From positions 1 through 33,579 of the forward strand of contig NZ_SORE01000044.1 of the NCBI RefSeq assembly GCF_004366595.1: a stretch of DNA of 33,579 nucleotides. The letters are read 5' to 3'. The stretch is from Paraburkholderia rhizosphaerae (GTDB lineage: Bacteria; Pseudomonadota; Gammaproteobacteria; Burkholderiales; Burkholderiaceae). Positions 1 to 7,225 of this stretch are shown piece after piece. Under the pieces are notes generated by a model, which was not told the DNA's origin, did not search any database, and saw only the letters and a program-made list of their open reading frames with translations. The position numbers and the translations under genes are program-made. Each line of letters opens with the position of its first letter. Within the stretch, counting starts at the first letter, position 1.

Positions 1-96
1 CGCGTGCGCATGGCCTTGCGAGCCGTAGCCGATGATCGTGACCTGCTTGCCTTTGATCAGGGAGAGGTCGGCGTCCTTGTCGTAGAAAACTTTCAT
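1..96 (-). CDS. ilvC: Ketol-acid reductoisomerase, N-terminal 32 residues (partial)
   Basis: IlvC converts acetolactate or acetohydroxybutyrate to the dihydroxy acid in valine, leucine and isoleucine synthesis, using NADPH and magnesium. Only the first 32 codons are in the window; the rest lies beyond base 1. The visible N-terminus ends with the start of the dinucleotide-binding loop ([10 protein letters not shown], residues 21-30), which is diagnostic for the family. It is the third gene of an ilvI-ilvH-ilvC operon, 98 bp after ilvH. The start ATG at 94-96 gives the usual [11 protein letters not shown]-terminus of beta-proteobacterial IlvC. Confidence 0.95.
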
Positions 97-194
97 GTCT
101 GTTCCTTGGCGATATACGGTGAATTCAAATACTGCGTTTTGCTGCCAGGCAGGACTCGCGGGTAGCGCGCCCGGCCCCGGTCGGTTTTGGGTTA

Positions 195-686
195 TCAAAC
201 CTTCAGGATGCGCTCGCCGCGCCCGATGCCCGAGCCGCCGGTGCGGACCGTCTCGAGAATCGCGGTTGCGTCGAGCCCTTCGATAAACGCGTCGAGCTTG
301 TCGCTCGCCCCCGTCAATTCGATCGTATAGGTCTTCTCGGTCACGTCGATGATGCGGCCGCGGAATATGTCCGACATCCGTTTCATCTCCTCACGCTCCT
401 TGCCGACCGCGCGTACCTTGATCAGCATCAGCTCGCGCTCGATGTGGGCGCCCTCGGTCAGGTCGACCACTTTCACCACCTCGATCAGGCGGTTCAGATG
501 CTTCGTGATCTGCTCGATCACGTCGTCCGAGCCAATGGAAACGATGGTCATGCGCGACAGCGAACGGTCTTCGGTCGGCGCCACCGTCAAGGTTTCGATG
601 TTGTAGCCGCGTGCCGAAAACAGACCGACGACGCGCGATAACGCGCCCGGTTCGTTTTCGAGCAGCACAGAAATAATGTGTCTCAT
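195..686 (-). CDS. ilvH: Acetolactate synthase small (regulatory) subunit
   Basis: This is the regulatory subunit of acetohydroxyacid synthase, which activates the catalytic subunit and mediates feedback inhibition by valine. At 163 residues it has the standard length. An ACT domain fills the N-terminal half (residues about 3-78, beginning [17 protein letters not shown] with the conserved N-E-P-G-A loop), and the C-terminal half matches the small-subunit C-terminal domain. It lies 113 bp downstream of ilvI and 98 bp upstream of ilvC on the same strand, so it is read as the middle gene of ilvIHC. Confidence 0.97.
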
Positions 687-750
687 GATCGCTTCTTCCA
701 GATTTCGACTATCGATTTATTCGCACCCGCCGCGCCGCTTCGCTCGCATT

Positions 751-769
751 GCGCCTTTCGTGAAGGCGC
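751..769 (-). other. Hairpin in the ilvI-ilvH gap
   Basis: A perfect 7-bp stem (GCGCCTT / AAGGCGC) with a 5-nt loop lies in the 113-nt gap between ilvI and ilvH. It has no U-run after it on the minus strand, so it is not a typical intrinsic terminator. It could set relative levels or mRNA stability of the two subunits; that role is inference. Confidence 0.45.
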
Positions 770-799
770 GCGTGGCAAAGCCGGCGGCAACAGGCATCG

Positions 800-2563
800 T
801 TATAGATCTTCCGCACCAAGCAGCATCTCGGTGATGCCCTTGCCGGCCTGAACCATCGGCCAGACGTTTTCGGTCGGATCGGTCTGGAAGTCGAGAAATA
901 CCGTGCGATCTTTCAGGCGCAGCGCTTCCTTCAACGCGCCTTCGACATCTGCGGTCTTCTCAATGCGCATGCCGACATGGCCATACGCTTCGGCGAGCTT
1001 CACGAAATCGGGCAGCGCAACCATGTACGAATGCGAATAGCGCTTGCTGTATTCGATCTGCTGCCACTGGCGCACCATGCCCAGGTAGCGGTTGTTAAGC
1101 GAAATGATCTTTACCGGCGTGTCGTACTGCTTGCACGTCGACAGTTCCTGGATGCACATCTGGATCGAGCCTTCGCCGGTGATGCACACCACTTCGTCGT
1201 CCGGATGCGCGATCTTCACGCCCATCGCGGCCGGCAAGCCGAAGCCCATCGTGCCGAGGCCGCCCGAGTTGATCCAGCGACGCGGCTTGTTGAAGCGATA
1301 GAACTGCGCGGCCCACATCTGGTGCTGGCCGACGTCCGAGCAGACGAATGCATTGCCGTCGGTCAGTTCCCACAGCTTTTCGACCACGTACTGCGGCTTG
1401 ATGATGTCGCTCTTGCGGTCGAACTTCAGGCAATCTTTCGCACGCCAGCCTTCGATGTCCTTCCACCACGCGGCAATCGCTTCGGTGTCGGGGCCATGCT
1501 CGGCCGTTTGCAGTTGCTCGATCAGCTCCTTCAGCACTTCCTTCACGTCGCCGACGATCGGAATATCGACCTTCACGCGCTTCGAAATGGACGAAGGATC
1601 AATGTCGATATGAATGATCTTGCGCGGCCGCGACGCGAAGTGCGCCGGGTCGCCGATCACGCGGTCGTCGAAGCGCGCGCCGATTGCGATCAGCACGTCA
1701 CAGTGCTGCATCGCCATGTTCGCTTCGTAGGTGCCGTGCATGCCGAGCATGCCGAGGAATTTCTTGTCGCTCGCGCGGTAGCCGCCCAGACCCATCAGCG
1801 TATTGGTAACCGGGTAGCCGAGCAGATCGGCGAACTGGTTCAGTTCGCGCGCCGCATCCGCGAGGATGATGCCGCCGCCGGTGTAGATATACGGTCGCTT
1901 CGCGGACAGCAGCAGCGACACCGCCTTGCGGATCTGGCCGGAATGGCCTTTCGTGACCGGGTTATACGAGCGCAGCGCGACGGACTTCAGCGGCTCGTAC
2001 TGACAGGGCATTTTCGACACGTCTTTCGGAATGTCGATCAGCACCGGACCGGGCCGGCCGGTACGCGCGATATAAAACGCTTTCTTGACGGTGGCGGCCA
2101 GCTCGCGCACGTCCTTCACGAGGAAGTTGTGCTTCACGCAGGGCCGCGTGATGCCGACCGTGTCGCACTCCTGGAACGCATCCTGACCGATCGCGGCGGT
2201 AGGCACCTGACCGGTGATGATCACCATCGGGATCGAATCCATGTACGCGGTCGCGATACCGGTTACCGCGTTGGTCACGCCGGGACCGGAGGTCACGAGG
2301 CAGACGCCGACCTTGCCGGTCGAGCGCGCATACGCATCGGCCGCATGAACCGCAGCCTGCTCGTGGCGCACGAGCACGTGCTGAAACTTGTCCTGCTTGT
2401 AAAGCTCGTCGTAGATGTAGAGTACCGAGCCGCCGGGATAGCCCCAGACGAATTCGACTTCTTCGTCGGCCAGCGCGCGCATGAGCACGGTGGCGCCGAT
2501 TGACTCAGCTTCGTGTTGGGGAGTGGTATCCGACGTGGAGAATTCCGCGCTGGGCATATTCAT
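800..2563 (-). CDS. ilvI: Acetolactate synthase large (catalytic) subunit
   Basis: This is the thiamine-diphosphate-dependent catalytic subunit of acetohydroxyacid synthase. It condenses pyruvate with pyruvate or 2-oxobutyrate, the first common step of branched-chain amino acid synthesis. The 587 residues show an N-terminal PYR domain with the ThDP-activating glutamate (E68 in VRHEQAAVHAADAYAR), a central FAD-binding domain, and a C-terminal PP domain. The metal/diphosphate motif reads GEG at 463-465 instead of the usual GDG, followed by SIQMCIQELSTC and closing near LNN; I believe GEG is usual in this lineage. The start is supported by an AAGGTGA ribosome binding site. Burkholderiales often label this gene ilvB or ilvI; the pairing with ilvH favours ilvI. 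Confidence 0.97.
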   Translation of the reverse strand: MNMPSAEFSTSDTTPQHEAESIGATVLMRALADEEVEFVWGYPGGSVLYIYDELYKQDKFQHVLVRHEQAAVHAADAYARSTGKVGVCLVTSGPGVTNAVTGIATAYMDSIPMVIITGQVPTAAIGQDAFQECDTVGITRPCVKHNFLVKDVRELAATVKKAFYIARTGRPGPVLIDIPKDVSKMPCQYEPLKSVALRSYNPVTKGHSGQIRKAVSLLLSAKRPYIYTGGGIILADAARELNQFADLLGYPVTNTLMGLGGYRASDKKFLGMLGMHGTYEANMAMQHCDVLIAIGARFDDRVIGDPAHFASRPRKIIHIDIDPSSISKRVKVDIPIVGDVKEVLKELIEQLQTAEHGPDTEAIAAWWKDIEGWRAKDCLKFDRKSDIIKPQYVVEKLWELTDGNAFVCSDVGQHQMWAAQFYRFNKPRRWINSGGLGTMGFGLPAAMGVKIAHPDDEVVCITGEGSIQMCIQELSTCKQYDTPVKIISLNNRYLGMVRQWQQIEYSKRYSHSYMVALPDFVKLAEAYGHVGMRIEKTADVEGALKEALRLKDRTVFLDFQTDPTENVWPMVQAGKGITEMLLGAEDL

Positions 2564-2629
2564 CGTTCACCTTTCGAATTTTCGGCAAAAAATTGATCGG
2601 GTGCTCTCTGCCGGGCTTGTGGCTCGGGT

Positions 2630-2665
2630 TCAAGCGGCGCGTCCAGTTTGACCGGCGGACTTCAT
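2630..2665 (-). CDS. Possible 11-codon upstream ORF in the ilvI leader
   Basis: The inferred ilvI leader contains a short ORF (MKSAGQTGRAA, then TGA) preceded by GAGG at 7-nt spacing. Its ATG sits in the loop of a small hairpin (GGCGG / CCGCC). It holds no isoleucine, valine or leucine, so it does not look like a classical attenuator peptide. Translation is unproven, and it may be chance. Confidence 0.15.
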   Translation of the reverse strand: MKSAGQTGRAA

Positions 2666-2710
2666 GGGCCCGCCTCAAATGAGACTAGTCACTTATGTTG
2701 CGAACCGGTG

Positions 2711-2739
2711 ACGATAGCGGCTGGCGGCGTTTCGGTCAA
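2711..2739 (-). promoter_or_regulatory. Sigma-70 promoter of ilvIHC
   Basis: On the minus strand TTGACC (2739-2734) is followed after exactly 17 bp by TATCGT (2716-2711). The expected start of transcription is near 2704, giving a leader of about 140 nt before the ilvI ATG. This is the best promoter match in the divergent region. Confidence 0.55.
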
Positions 2740-2904
2740 GAAATTATTTCCGCGCGAGGGCACTATCCGGCACCAATGGGATCATTTTCCACGCGCGACG
2801 GCTTTACTACCGCTTACCCGATATTCGCAAATGCACGGCGGCCATTGCATTCGCTCGCCGTTTGCGGTCCATTTGCCGGGCATTTCCGGGAAGAGCGAAG
2901 CGCG

Positions 2905-2962
2905 ATTGCCAAACGGAAATTGCCAAACGCATTAGCGAAGGCTTGCATTTACCAAACGTTTG
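2905..2962. repeat. Three 11-bp direct repeats and an overlapping palindrome in the ilvI-sigma divergent region
   Basis: The 551-bp region between ilvI and the sigma factor has no gene but carries ATTGCCAAACG at 2905-2915 and 2919-2929 and a variant TTTACCAAACG at 2948-2958. The third copy overlaps the palindrome CAAACGTTTG (2953-2962). Further CGTTTGC-like half sites lie upstream near 2860. The array is about 165 bp upstream of the ilvI -35 and about 155 bp upstream of the sigma factor start. It resembles a multi-site operator; the binding protein is unknown. Confidence 0.45.
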
Positions 2963-3114
2963 CCGACGGACTTGCCCGATTTCCCCTGGTCGACGCCAAT
3001 TTTTGTTAGCATCCGCGAGTTTTACGACATTTTTCGGCCGTTGCTGCCCGCGTCAATTCCCGGCCGCCTTTATCCACCGATCCCGCACGCGCCCGCAACG
3101 CCCACTCAGCACGG

Positions 3115-3678
3115 ATGGCATCAGACAAAGAACTCGCCGATTTTCTGGCGGGCGTCGAAAGGCGCGCGTTCAAGCAGACGGTTTACGCCGTCCGCGATGA
3201 CGATGCCGCGCTCGACATCGTGCAGGACGCCATGATCAAGCTCGCCGAGAAATACGGCGATCGCCCCCCGGCTGAGCTTCCGCTTTTGTTTCAGCGTATT
3301 CTGCAGAATGCGACGCACGACTACTTTCGCCGCCAGAAAGTGCGCAATACGTGGGTCAGTCTGTTCTCGTCGCTGGCGGGCGCCGATGACGACGAGTTCG
3401 ACCCGCTCGAGACCATCGATGCGCAGGAAAGCACCGCGGGCGCCGAAAGCGGCGAAGAACGGCTCGCTCGCGAACAGATTCTGCAGTTGATCGACGAGGA
3501 AATCCAACGATTGCCGGCACGTCAACGGGAGGCGTTTCTGATGCGTTACTGGGAAGATATGGATGTCGCCGAGACTGCCGCCGCGATGGGCTGCTCGGAA
3601 GGCAGTGTGAAGACCCACTGCTCCCGAGCCACGCACACGCTGGCCCAGGCGCTCAAGGCCAAAGGAATCACGCTATGA
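3115..3678 (+). CDS. ECF-type RNA polymerase sigma factor
   Basis: This is a sigma-70 family protein of the extracytoplasmic-function type, 187 residues, with only regions 2 and 4. Region 2 covers about residues 8-80 (the -10 binding segment includes ALDIVQDAMIKLAEKY and ATHDYFRRQKVRN). An acidic linker at about 90-115 is followed by region 4 at about 120-180, with the helix-turn-helix DVAETAAAMGCSEGSVKTHC. No extra C-terminal domain is seen. The stop overlaps the start of the DUF3619 gene by 4 bp (ATGA), so the two are translationally coupled, as sigma/anti-sigma pairs often are. The ATG has only a weak ribosome binding site. Its regulon cannot be told from the sequence. Confidence 0.9.
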   Translation: MASDKELADFLAGVERRAFKQTVYAVRDDDAALDIVQDAMIKLAEKYGDRPPAELPLLFQRILQNATHDYFRRQKVRNTWVSLFSSLAGADDDEFDPLETIDAQESTAGAESGEERLAREQILQLIDEEIQRLPARQREAFLMRYWEDMDVAETAAAMGCSEGSVKTHCSRATHTLAQALKAKGITL

Positions 3679-4103
3679 GCTCCGCTCACGATAAAGAAAT
3701 CGAGTTCGCATGGCAGGTGCGCCGTGCGCTCGACGAAAACGCCGCGCGCATCCCCTCCGCCACGGTCGACCGGCTCGCCGCCGCGCGCCGCACCGCGCTC
3801 GCGCGCAAGAAGCCGGAAGCCGTGCGTGCACCCGCGTTCGCGCCGGTCCTCGTAGCGGGCCCGGCGGCGCTGCCGGCAGCCGCAGGAAACCTGTCGCCGC
3901 GCCGCGGCTCGAAGCTGCGCCGCTTTGCGCTCGCATGGCCGATCGCCGCGCTGGTCGTCGGACTCGTCGCAATCGCGTATTGGGAAGACCAGCAGCGCAC
4001 CGCGGAGCTCGCCGATATCGACGCCGCGATGCTCAGCGACGATCTGCCGCTCACGGCCTACCTCGATCACGGTTTCAACGCGTATCTTTCACGCGCACGG
4101 TAG
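3675..4103 (+). CDS. DUF3619 single-pass membrane protein, candidate anti-sigma factor
   Basis: The 142-residue protein has a cytoplasmic-looking N-terminal region of about 75 residues rich in Ala and Arg, one transmembrane segment at about 82-104 (FALAWPIAALVVGLVAIAYW), and a short acidic C-terminal part ending in DHGFNAYLSRAR. This layout matches DUF3619. The family has no proven function that I know of. Coupling to the upstream sigma factor gene by an ATGA overlap, the single membrane span and the size all suggest an anti-sigma factor, but I see no zinc-binding anti-sigma motif (no HxxxCxxC). The role is inference. Confidence 0.8.
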   Translation: MSSAHDKEIEFAWQVRRALDENAARIPSATVDRLAAARRTALARKKPEAVRAPAFAPVLVAGPAALPAAAGNLSPRRGSKLRRFALAWPIAALVVGLVAIAYWEDQQRTAELADIDAAMLSDDLPLTAYLDHGFNAYLSRAR

Positions 4104-4121
4104 GACGAGGAGAGTCGACGG

Positions 4122-4928
4122 GTGAGTTACAAGCGCGGCCTTGCCGTTGTCAATGGATGCGTGATCGCGGGCGTGGTGGCGTACGCGGCCACGTATCCAC
4201 GCTTCCATCCGCCGGCGCCCGCCCACGCCACCGCGCCGGCGAATGCGCCACAGGCCGCATCGAAGCCGGCCGCGCCGGCGCTTGCCGTCGACATTCCGGG
4301 CTTGCAGAAGGACGGTCCGCTTGCATGGTCGCGGCTCACCAATGCCGAGCACATCGCGCTCGCCCCGTTCGCGTCGCAGTGGGATACGTTCAGCGACGCG
4401 CGCAAACGCAAATGGCTGAAAATTGCGGCGCGCTACCCGAAGATGTCGCCCGAAGCGCAGAAGCACCTGCACGAGCAGATGACCGAATGGGTCAGGATGA
4501 CGCCCGAGCAGCACCGCATCGCCCGCGAGAACTATCAGATCTCGAAGGGGCTGTCGCGCGAGACGCGGCAAAACGCGTGGAAGGCCTATCAGGAACTGCC
4601 CGAAGAGCAGAAGGAACGGCTCGCCGCCAGCGAACACCGACGGCGGCCGACGGTGGTGAGCGCGCCGCCGTCGGGCAAGACCGAGCTCAAGGACATCAAC
4701 CGGCTGGTGAACGGCAAGGATCGCGCGGCAAGCGGCGCGGCGGGCAAGCCGGCGCCGGGCGCGTCCGGCGTGTCGGGTGGAAACGGCGCGCCGGCGGCGC
4801 TTGCATCAGCCGCGGTCGCGGCATCGATGCCGACTGTGCCGTCGATGCCGTCCGCGCCCAGTGATGTGCCGCCCACGCCGACTCCGGTGTCGCCGGCTGA
4901 TGCGCCGGCGGCGTTCAACGGGTCGTAA
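4122..4928 (+). CDS. DUF3106 family protein, likely exported or membrane-anchored
   Basis: The 268-residue protein starts at GTG, chosen because GAGGAG lies 8-9 nt upstream and the gene follows DUF3619 by 18 bp. A hydrophobic stretch near residues 8-24 (AVVNGCVIAGVVAYAATYP) acts as a signal anchor. A Pro/Ala-rich linker follows, then a helical region at about 62-175 with repeated Trp and Pro positions (LAPFASQWDTFSDARKRKWL, MTEWVRMTPEQHRIARENY) typical of DUF3106. The C-terminal 90 residues are low-complexity Ala/Pro/Ser/Gly. Function is unknown. Its place in the sigma-factor operon and its export suggest a periplasmic sensor or effector. Confidence 0.8.
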   Translation: MSYKRGLAVVNGCVIAGVVAYAATYPRFHPPAPAHATAPANAPQAASKPAAPALAVDIPGLQKDGPLAWSRLTNAEHIALAPFASQWDTFSDARKRKWLKIAARYPKMSPEAQKHLHEQMTEWVRMTPEQHRIARENYQISKGLSRETRQNAWKAYQELPEEQKERLAASEHRRRPTVVSAPPSGKTELKDINRLVNGKDRAASGAAGKPAPGASGVSGGNGAPAALASAAVAASMPTVPSMPSAPSDVPPTPTPVSPADAPAAFNGS

Positions 4929-5006
4929 GCAAGGCGCGTGCGGGGCGGACCTTGGAGGTTGCCCCCGAGGCTGCTCCTGAGGCTGGCCCGCGAATTCGCC
5001 GCGGGA

Positions 5007-5041
5007 TGCCTGCGGTGTCGACGTGACGCACACTGCAGGCA
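5007..5041 (+). other. Hairpin in the gap after the DUF3106 gene
   Basis: The 299-bp gap between DUF3106 and the RDD gene contains a 12-bp stem (TGCCTGCGGTGT / ACACTGCAGGCA, one G-U pair) with an 11-nt loop. No T-run follows, so it may be a weak terminator or a stability element. I see nothing else clear in this gap. Confidence 0.4.
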
Positions 5042-5227
5042 GACCGCGAGGCCAATTACAGTGAAAACCGCCAGCCGACTGCGTACCCACCTACGCGTCG
5101 CAACCGGCGCGCCAGTTGTCTTCTGAGTCTTTTCCCTGATTCCCGCCTCTGGACTTTTCCGTAATTCTCGCGGCTGCGGTGTGCCACTGCTGATTCCCGC
5201 GGTTCACGCGCCCGACCACTCGACTCG

Positions 5228-5803
5228 ATGAAACAGCCCGCTTCCACCCCAAACACTGCGATCGCCAGACCCACCGATGCATCGTCGCCGTCGCCAGCCG
5301 CCGCGCCGCAAGCACCGGTCCGATCGCCGACGCCCTCGGTGCGCCGGCGGCTTGCGACGCTCGTCTACGAAGGCGTGATCCTGTTTGGCGTCGTGTTTCT
5401 CGCCGGCTATCTGTTCAGCACGCTCACGCAGCAGCGCAACGGGCTCGAGCATCGCGACTGGCTTGCCGCGTGGATCGGCATTGTGGTCGGGGTGTACTTC
5501 GTCTGGTGCTGGACGCACGGCGGACAAACACTGCCGATGAAAACCTGGCGTCTGCGCGTCGTACGCGCGAAGGACGGCGCGCCGCTATCGTGGACGCGTG
5601 CGCTCGCGCGCTATCTGCTCGCATGGCTATGGTTTCTGCCGCCGCTCGCACTGCATCCGCTAATCGGACTGACGGTACCGCATACGCTGGCGGCCACCGC
5701 GCTCTGGTTCGTCGCCTGGGCGGCTACTGCGCACGTTTTCGCCGACCGCCAGTTCCTGCACGACCGGCTCGCGGGCACACGCATCGTCGCGGTTATCCGC
5801 TAA
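5228..5803 (+). CDS. RDD family membrane protein
   Basis: The 191-residue protein has a Pro/Ala-rich cytoplasmic N-terminus of about 40 residues followed by an RDD domain at about 38-188 with three to four membrane segments (LVYEGVILFGVVFLAGYLF, LAAWIGIVVGVYFVWCW, LLAWLWFLPPLALHPLIGL, and TLAATALWFVAWAATAHV). The family signature is partly kept: Arg in VRRRLATLVYEG (with Glu where Asp is usual) and the C-terminal HDRLAGTRIV. Some RDD proteins have been linked to sodium or osmolyte transport, but substrates are rarely known. It follows the sigma/DUF3619/DUF3106 genes on the same strand after 299 bp. Confidence 0.85.
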   Translation: MKQPASTPNTAIARPTDASSPSPAAAPQAPVRSPTPSVRRRLATLVYEGVILFGVVFLAGYLFSTLTQQRNGLEHRDWLAAWIGIVVGVYFVWCWTHGGQTLPMKTWRLRVVRAKDGAPLSWTRALARYLLAWLWFLPPLALHPLIGLTVPHTLAATALWFVAWAATAHVFADRQFLHDRLAGTRIVAVIR

Positions 5804-6120
5804 GCTGGCCAAGCGCCTCAGCCTCAGCTACCGCACGCCCGCATCACCCGGCCCCGACGGCGGCGTTCGCGGCGCCTGCAGTGCCACGCGGCGCCCACGC
5901 AGCCGCGCGAGCATCGTCTGCGGGTTCATCCGCGTTTGCTGCAGGAACACCGCGATCACGATAATCAGCCCTTTGAGCCGACGCGTTTTCATGAGGCCGC
6001 GCACGGCAAACACCGGTAAAACGCCGCTTTACTGTCCGCAATCGCGGCACCCAACGACCTCATTCACAACGATGTATCGCACGCACAACACCGGTGTTGC
6101 GTAATAAGAAATTCTCGTGA
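5804..6120. other. Gap upstream of plcP: no confident gene
   Basis: This stretch before the Pho box holds no convincing gene. A minus-strand ORF ending at 5828 (possible ATG at 5992) encodes about 54 residues with one hydrophobic segment (LKGLIIVIAVFLQQT), but it lacks a ribosome binding site and is not recognised. The octamer ACACCGGT occurs at 6010-6017 and again within the palindrome at 6086-6099. Confidence 0.3.
6086..6099. promoter_or_regulatory. Perfect 14-bp palindrome upstream of the Pho box
   Basis: CAACACCGGTGTTG is a perfect inverted repeat ending 21 bp before the Pho box of plcP. Its core ACACCGGT is also present at 6010-6017. It may bind a dimeric repressor or activator; the factor is unknown. 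Confidence 0.35.
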
Positions 6121-6138
6121 ATGTCACGGCTCCGTCAT
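6121..6138 (+). promoter_or_regulatory. Pho box (PhoB site) upstream of plcP-agt
   Basis: ATGTCAC (6121-6127), four bases, then CCGTCAT (6132-6138) forms two 7-bp direct repeats at exactly 11-bp spacing. The E. coli consensus is CTGTCAT, four bases, CTGTCAY. The TGTCA core is intact in the first repeat, and the second has one change (CGTCAT). The spacer is GC-rich rather than AT-rich, which weakens the match. The box ends 44 bp before the plcP ATG, a suitable place for PhoB activation. Confidence 0.6.
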
Positions 6139-6182
6139 CCCGCAATGGCGCAATGCGGGTACTGCAACCCGACGGCTGAGCC

Positions 6183-7127
6183 ATGGACCCAAAAACGTCC
6201 GCGACTTCCCTGTTCCGCCAGACTGGCCCGAGTGTCGACCCCGTCGGCTTCGGCCCCAACGCCCCCTCCGCCACTTCGATTCCGCTGCCGCCCCTCCCCG
6301 TCATTCCGCCCATCACCGGCGAAGCGCAGCATGACGACAATCCCGATGAAGTGCATCGCTACCGAACGATCTGGCTGTCGGATATCCACCTCGGTTCGAG
6401 CGGCTGCCAGGCGAATTACCTGCTCGATTTCCTGCGGCATAACGAGTCGGAATACATGTACCTGGTCGGCGACATCATCGACGGCTGGCAGCTGAAGAAA
6501 GGCTGGTACTGGCCGCAGGCACACAACGACGTCGTGCAGAAAATCCTGCGCAAGGCGCGCAAGGGCACGCAGGTTATTTATATTCCTGGCAATCACGACG
6601 AAGCCGCGCGGCAATACTGCGATCTCGCGTTCGGCGATATCCATGTGCGCGGCGAAGCGTTCCACACCACACTGGCCGGCCAGCGCCTGTGGATCGTGCA
6701 CGGCGATCTGTTCGACGGCGTGATCCAGCATGCGAAGTGGCTCGCGTATCTCGGCGACACGCTATACACGCTGATTCTCGTGCTGAACCGCTGGTTCAAC
6801 CGGATCCGCAGCAGGCTCGGCTTCCAGTACTGGTCGCTGTCGCAGTACCTGAAGCATCAGGTGAAAAACGCAGTGAATTTCATCTCGTCGTTCGAGCGCG
6901 TGATGACCGACGAAGCGCGCCGCCGCGGCTGCGACGGTGTCGTGTGCGGGCATATCCACAAGGCGGAGATTCGCGATATCGACGGCGTGCTGTATTGCAA
7001 TGACGGCGACTGGGTCGAAAGTCTGTCGGCGCTCGTCGAGACATTCGAAGGCGAACTGAAGGTGATCTACTGGACCGTGATGCAAGCGCCACCGGTGCGC
7101 GAGCAGAAGGCCCGCGCAACCGTGTAA
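6183..7127 (+). CDS. plcP: PlcP-type metallophosphoesterase (phospholipase C of phosphate-stress lipid remodelling)
   Basis: This is a calcineurin-like metallophosphoesterase of 314 residues. The metal ligands are clear: D67 and H69 (SDIHLG), D97 (GDIIDGW), N137 and H138 (GNHDE), HGD, and GHIH near the end. It is often annotated as UDP-2,3-diacylglucosamine hydrolase (LpxH). However, the stretch YRTIWLSDIHLG and the later KKGWYWPQAHNDVVQKILRK strongly recall Sinorhizobium PlcP, which cleaves phosphatidylcholine and phosphatidylethanolamine to diacylglycerol under phosphate limitation. The adjacent Agt-type glycosyltransferase and the Pho box 44 bp upstream support PlcP. The first 55 residues are Pro-rich and unconserved. 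The ATG lacks a strong ribosome binding site. Confidence 0.75.
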   Translation: MDPKTSATSLFRQTGPSVDPVGFGPNAPSATSIPLPPLPVIPPITGEAQHDDNPDEVHRYRTIWLSDIHLGSSGCQANYLLDFLRHNESEYMYLVGDIIDGWQLKKGWYWPQAHNDVVQKILRKARKGTQVIYIPGNHDEAARQYCDLAFGDIHVRGEAFHTTLAGQRLWIVHGDLFDGVIQHAKWLAYLGDTLYTLILVLNRWFNRIRSRLGFQYWSLSQYLKHQVKNAVNFISSFERVMTDEARRRGCDGVVCGHIHKAEIRDIDGVLYCNDGDWVESLSALVETFEGELKVIYWTVMQAPPVREQKARATV

Positions 7128-7225
7128 TGCGCGGAAGCACAGCTCTCGCGCCGTGACGCGGTAGACACAGCGCGAGAGCCGTGCTCCCCCGTTTTTCCCC
7201 ACTTCTTTGGACAAGGGCCACACCG

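Noticed and set aside
977..2503. 508-codon ORF on the plus strand opposite ilvI
   Set aside because: It is the antisense of a clear acetolactate synthase gene; the His/Arg/Asp-rich translation is typical of a mirror frame in GC-rich DNA.
2744..2785. 13-codon minus-strand ORF (MIPLVPDSALARK) as a possible branched-chain leader peptide
   Set aside because: It lies upstream of the best ilvI promoter, so it would not be in the leader, and it has no run of Ile, Val or Leu codons.
3710..4864. 384-codon plus-strand ORF overlapping the DUF3619 and DUF3106 genes
   Set aside because: Arg/Ala-rich alternate frame; the two overlapping genes have family matches, proper starts and coupling.
6183..7127. 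Annotation as UDP-2,3-diacylglucosamine hydrolase (LpxH)
   Set aside because: The active-site pattern fits either family, but the residues around the motifs, the Agt neighbour and the Pho box favour PlcP; LpxH activity is not excluded.
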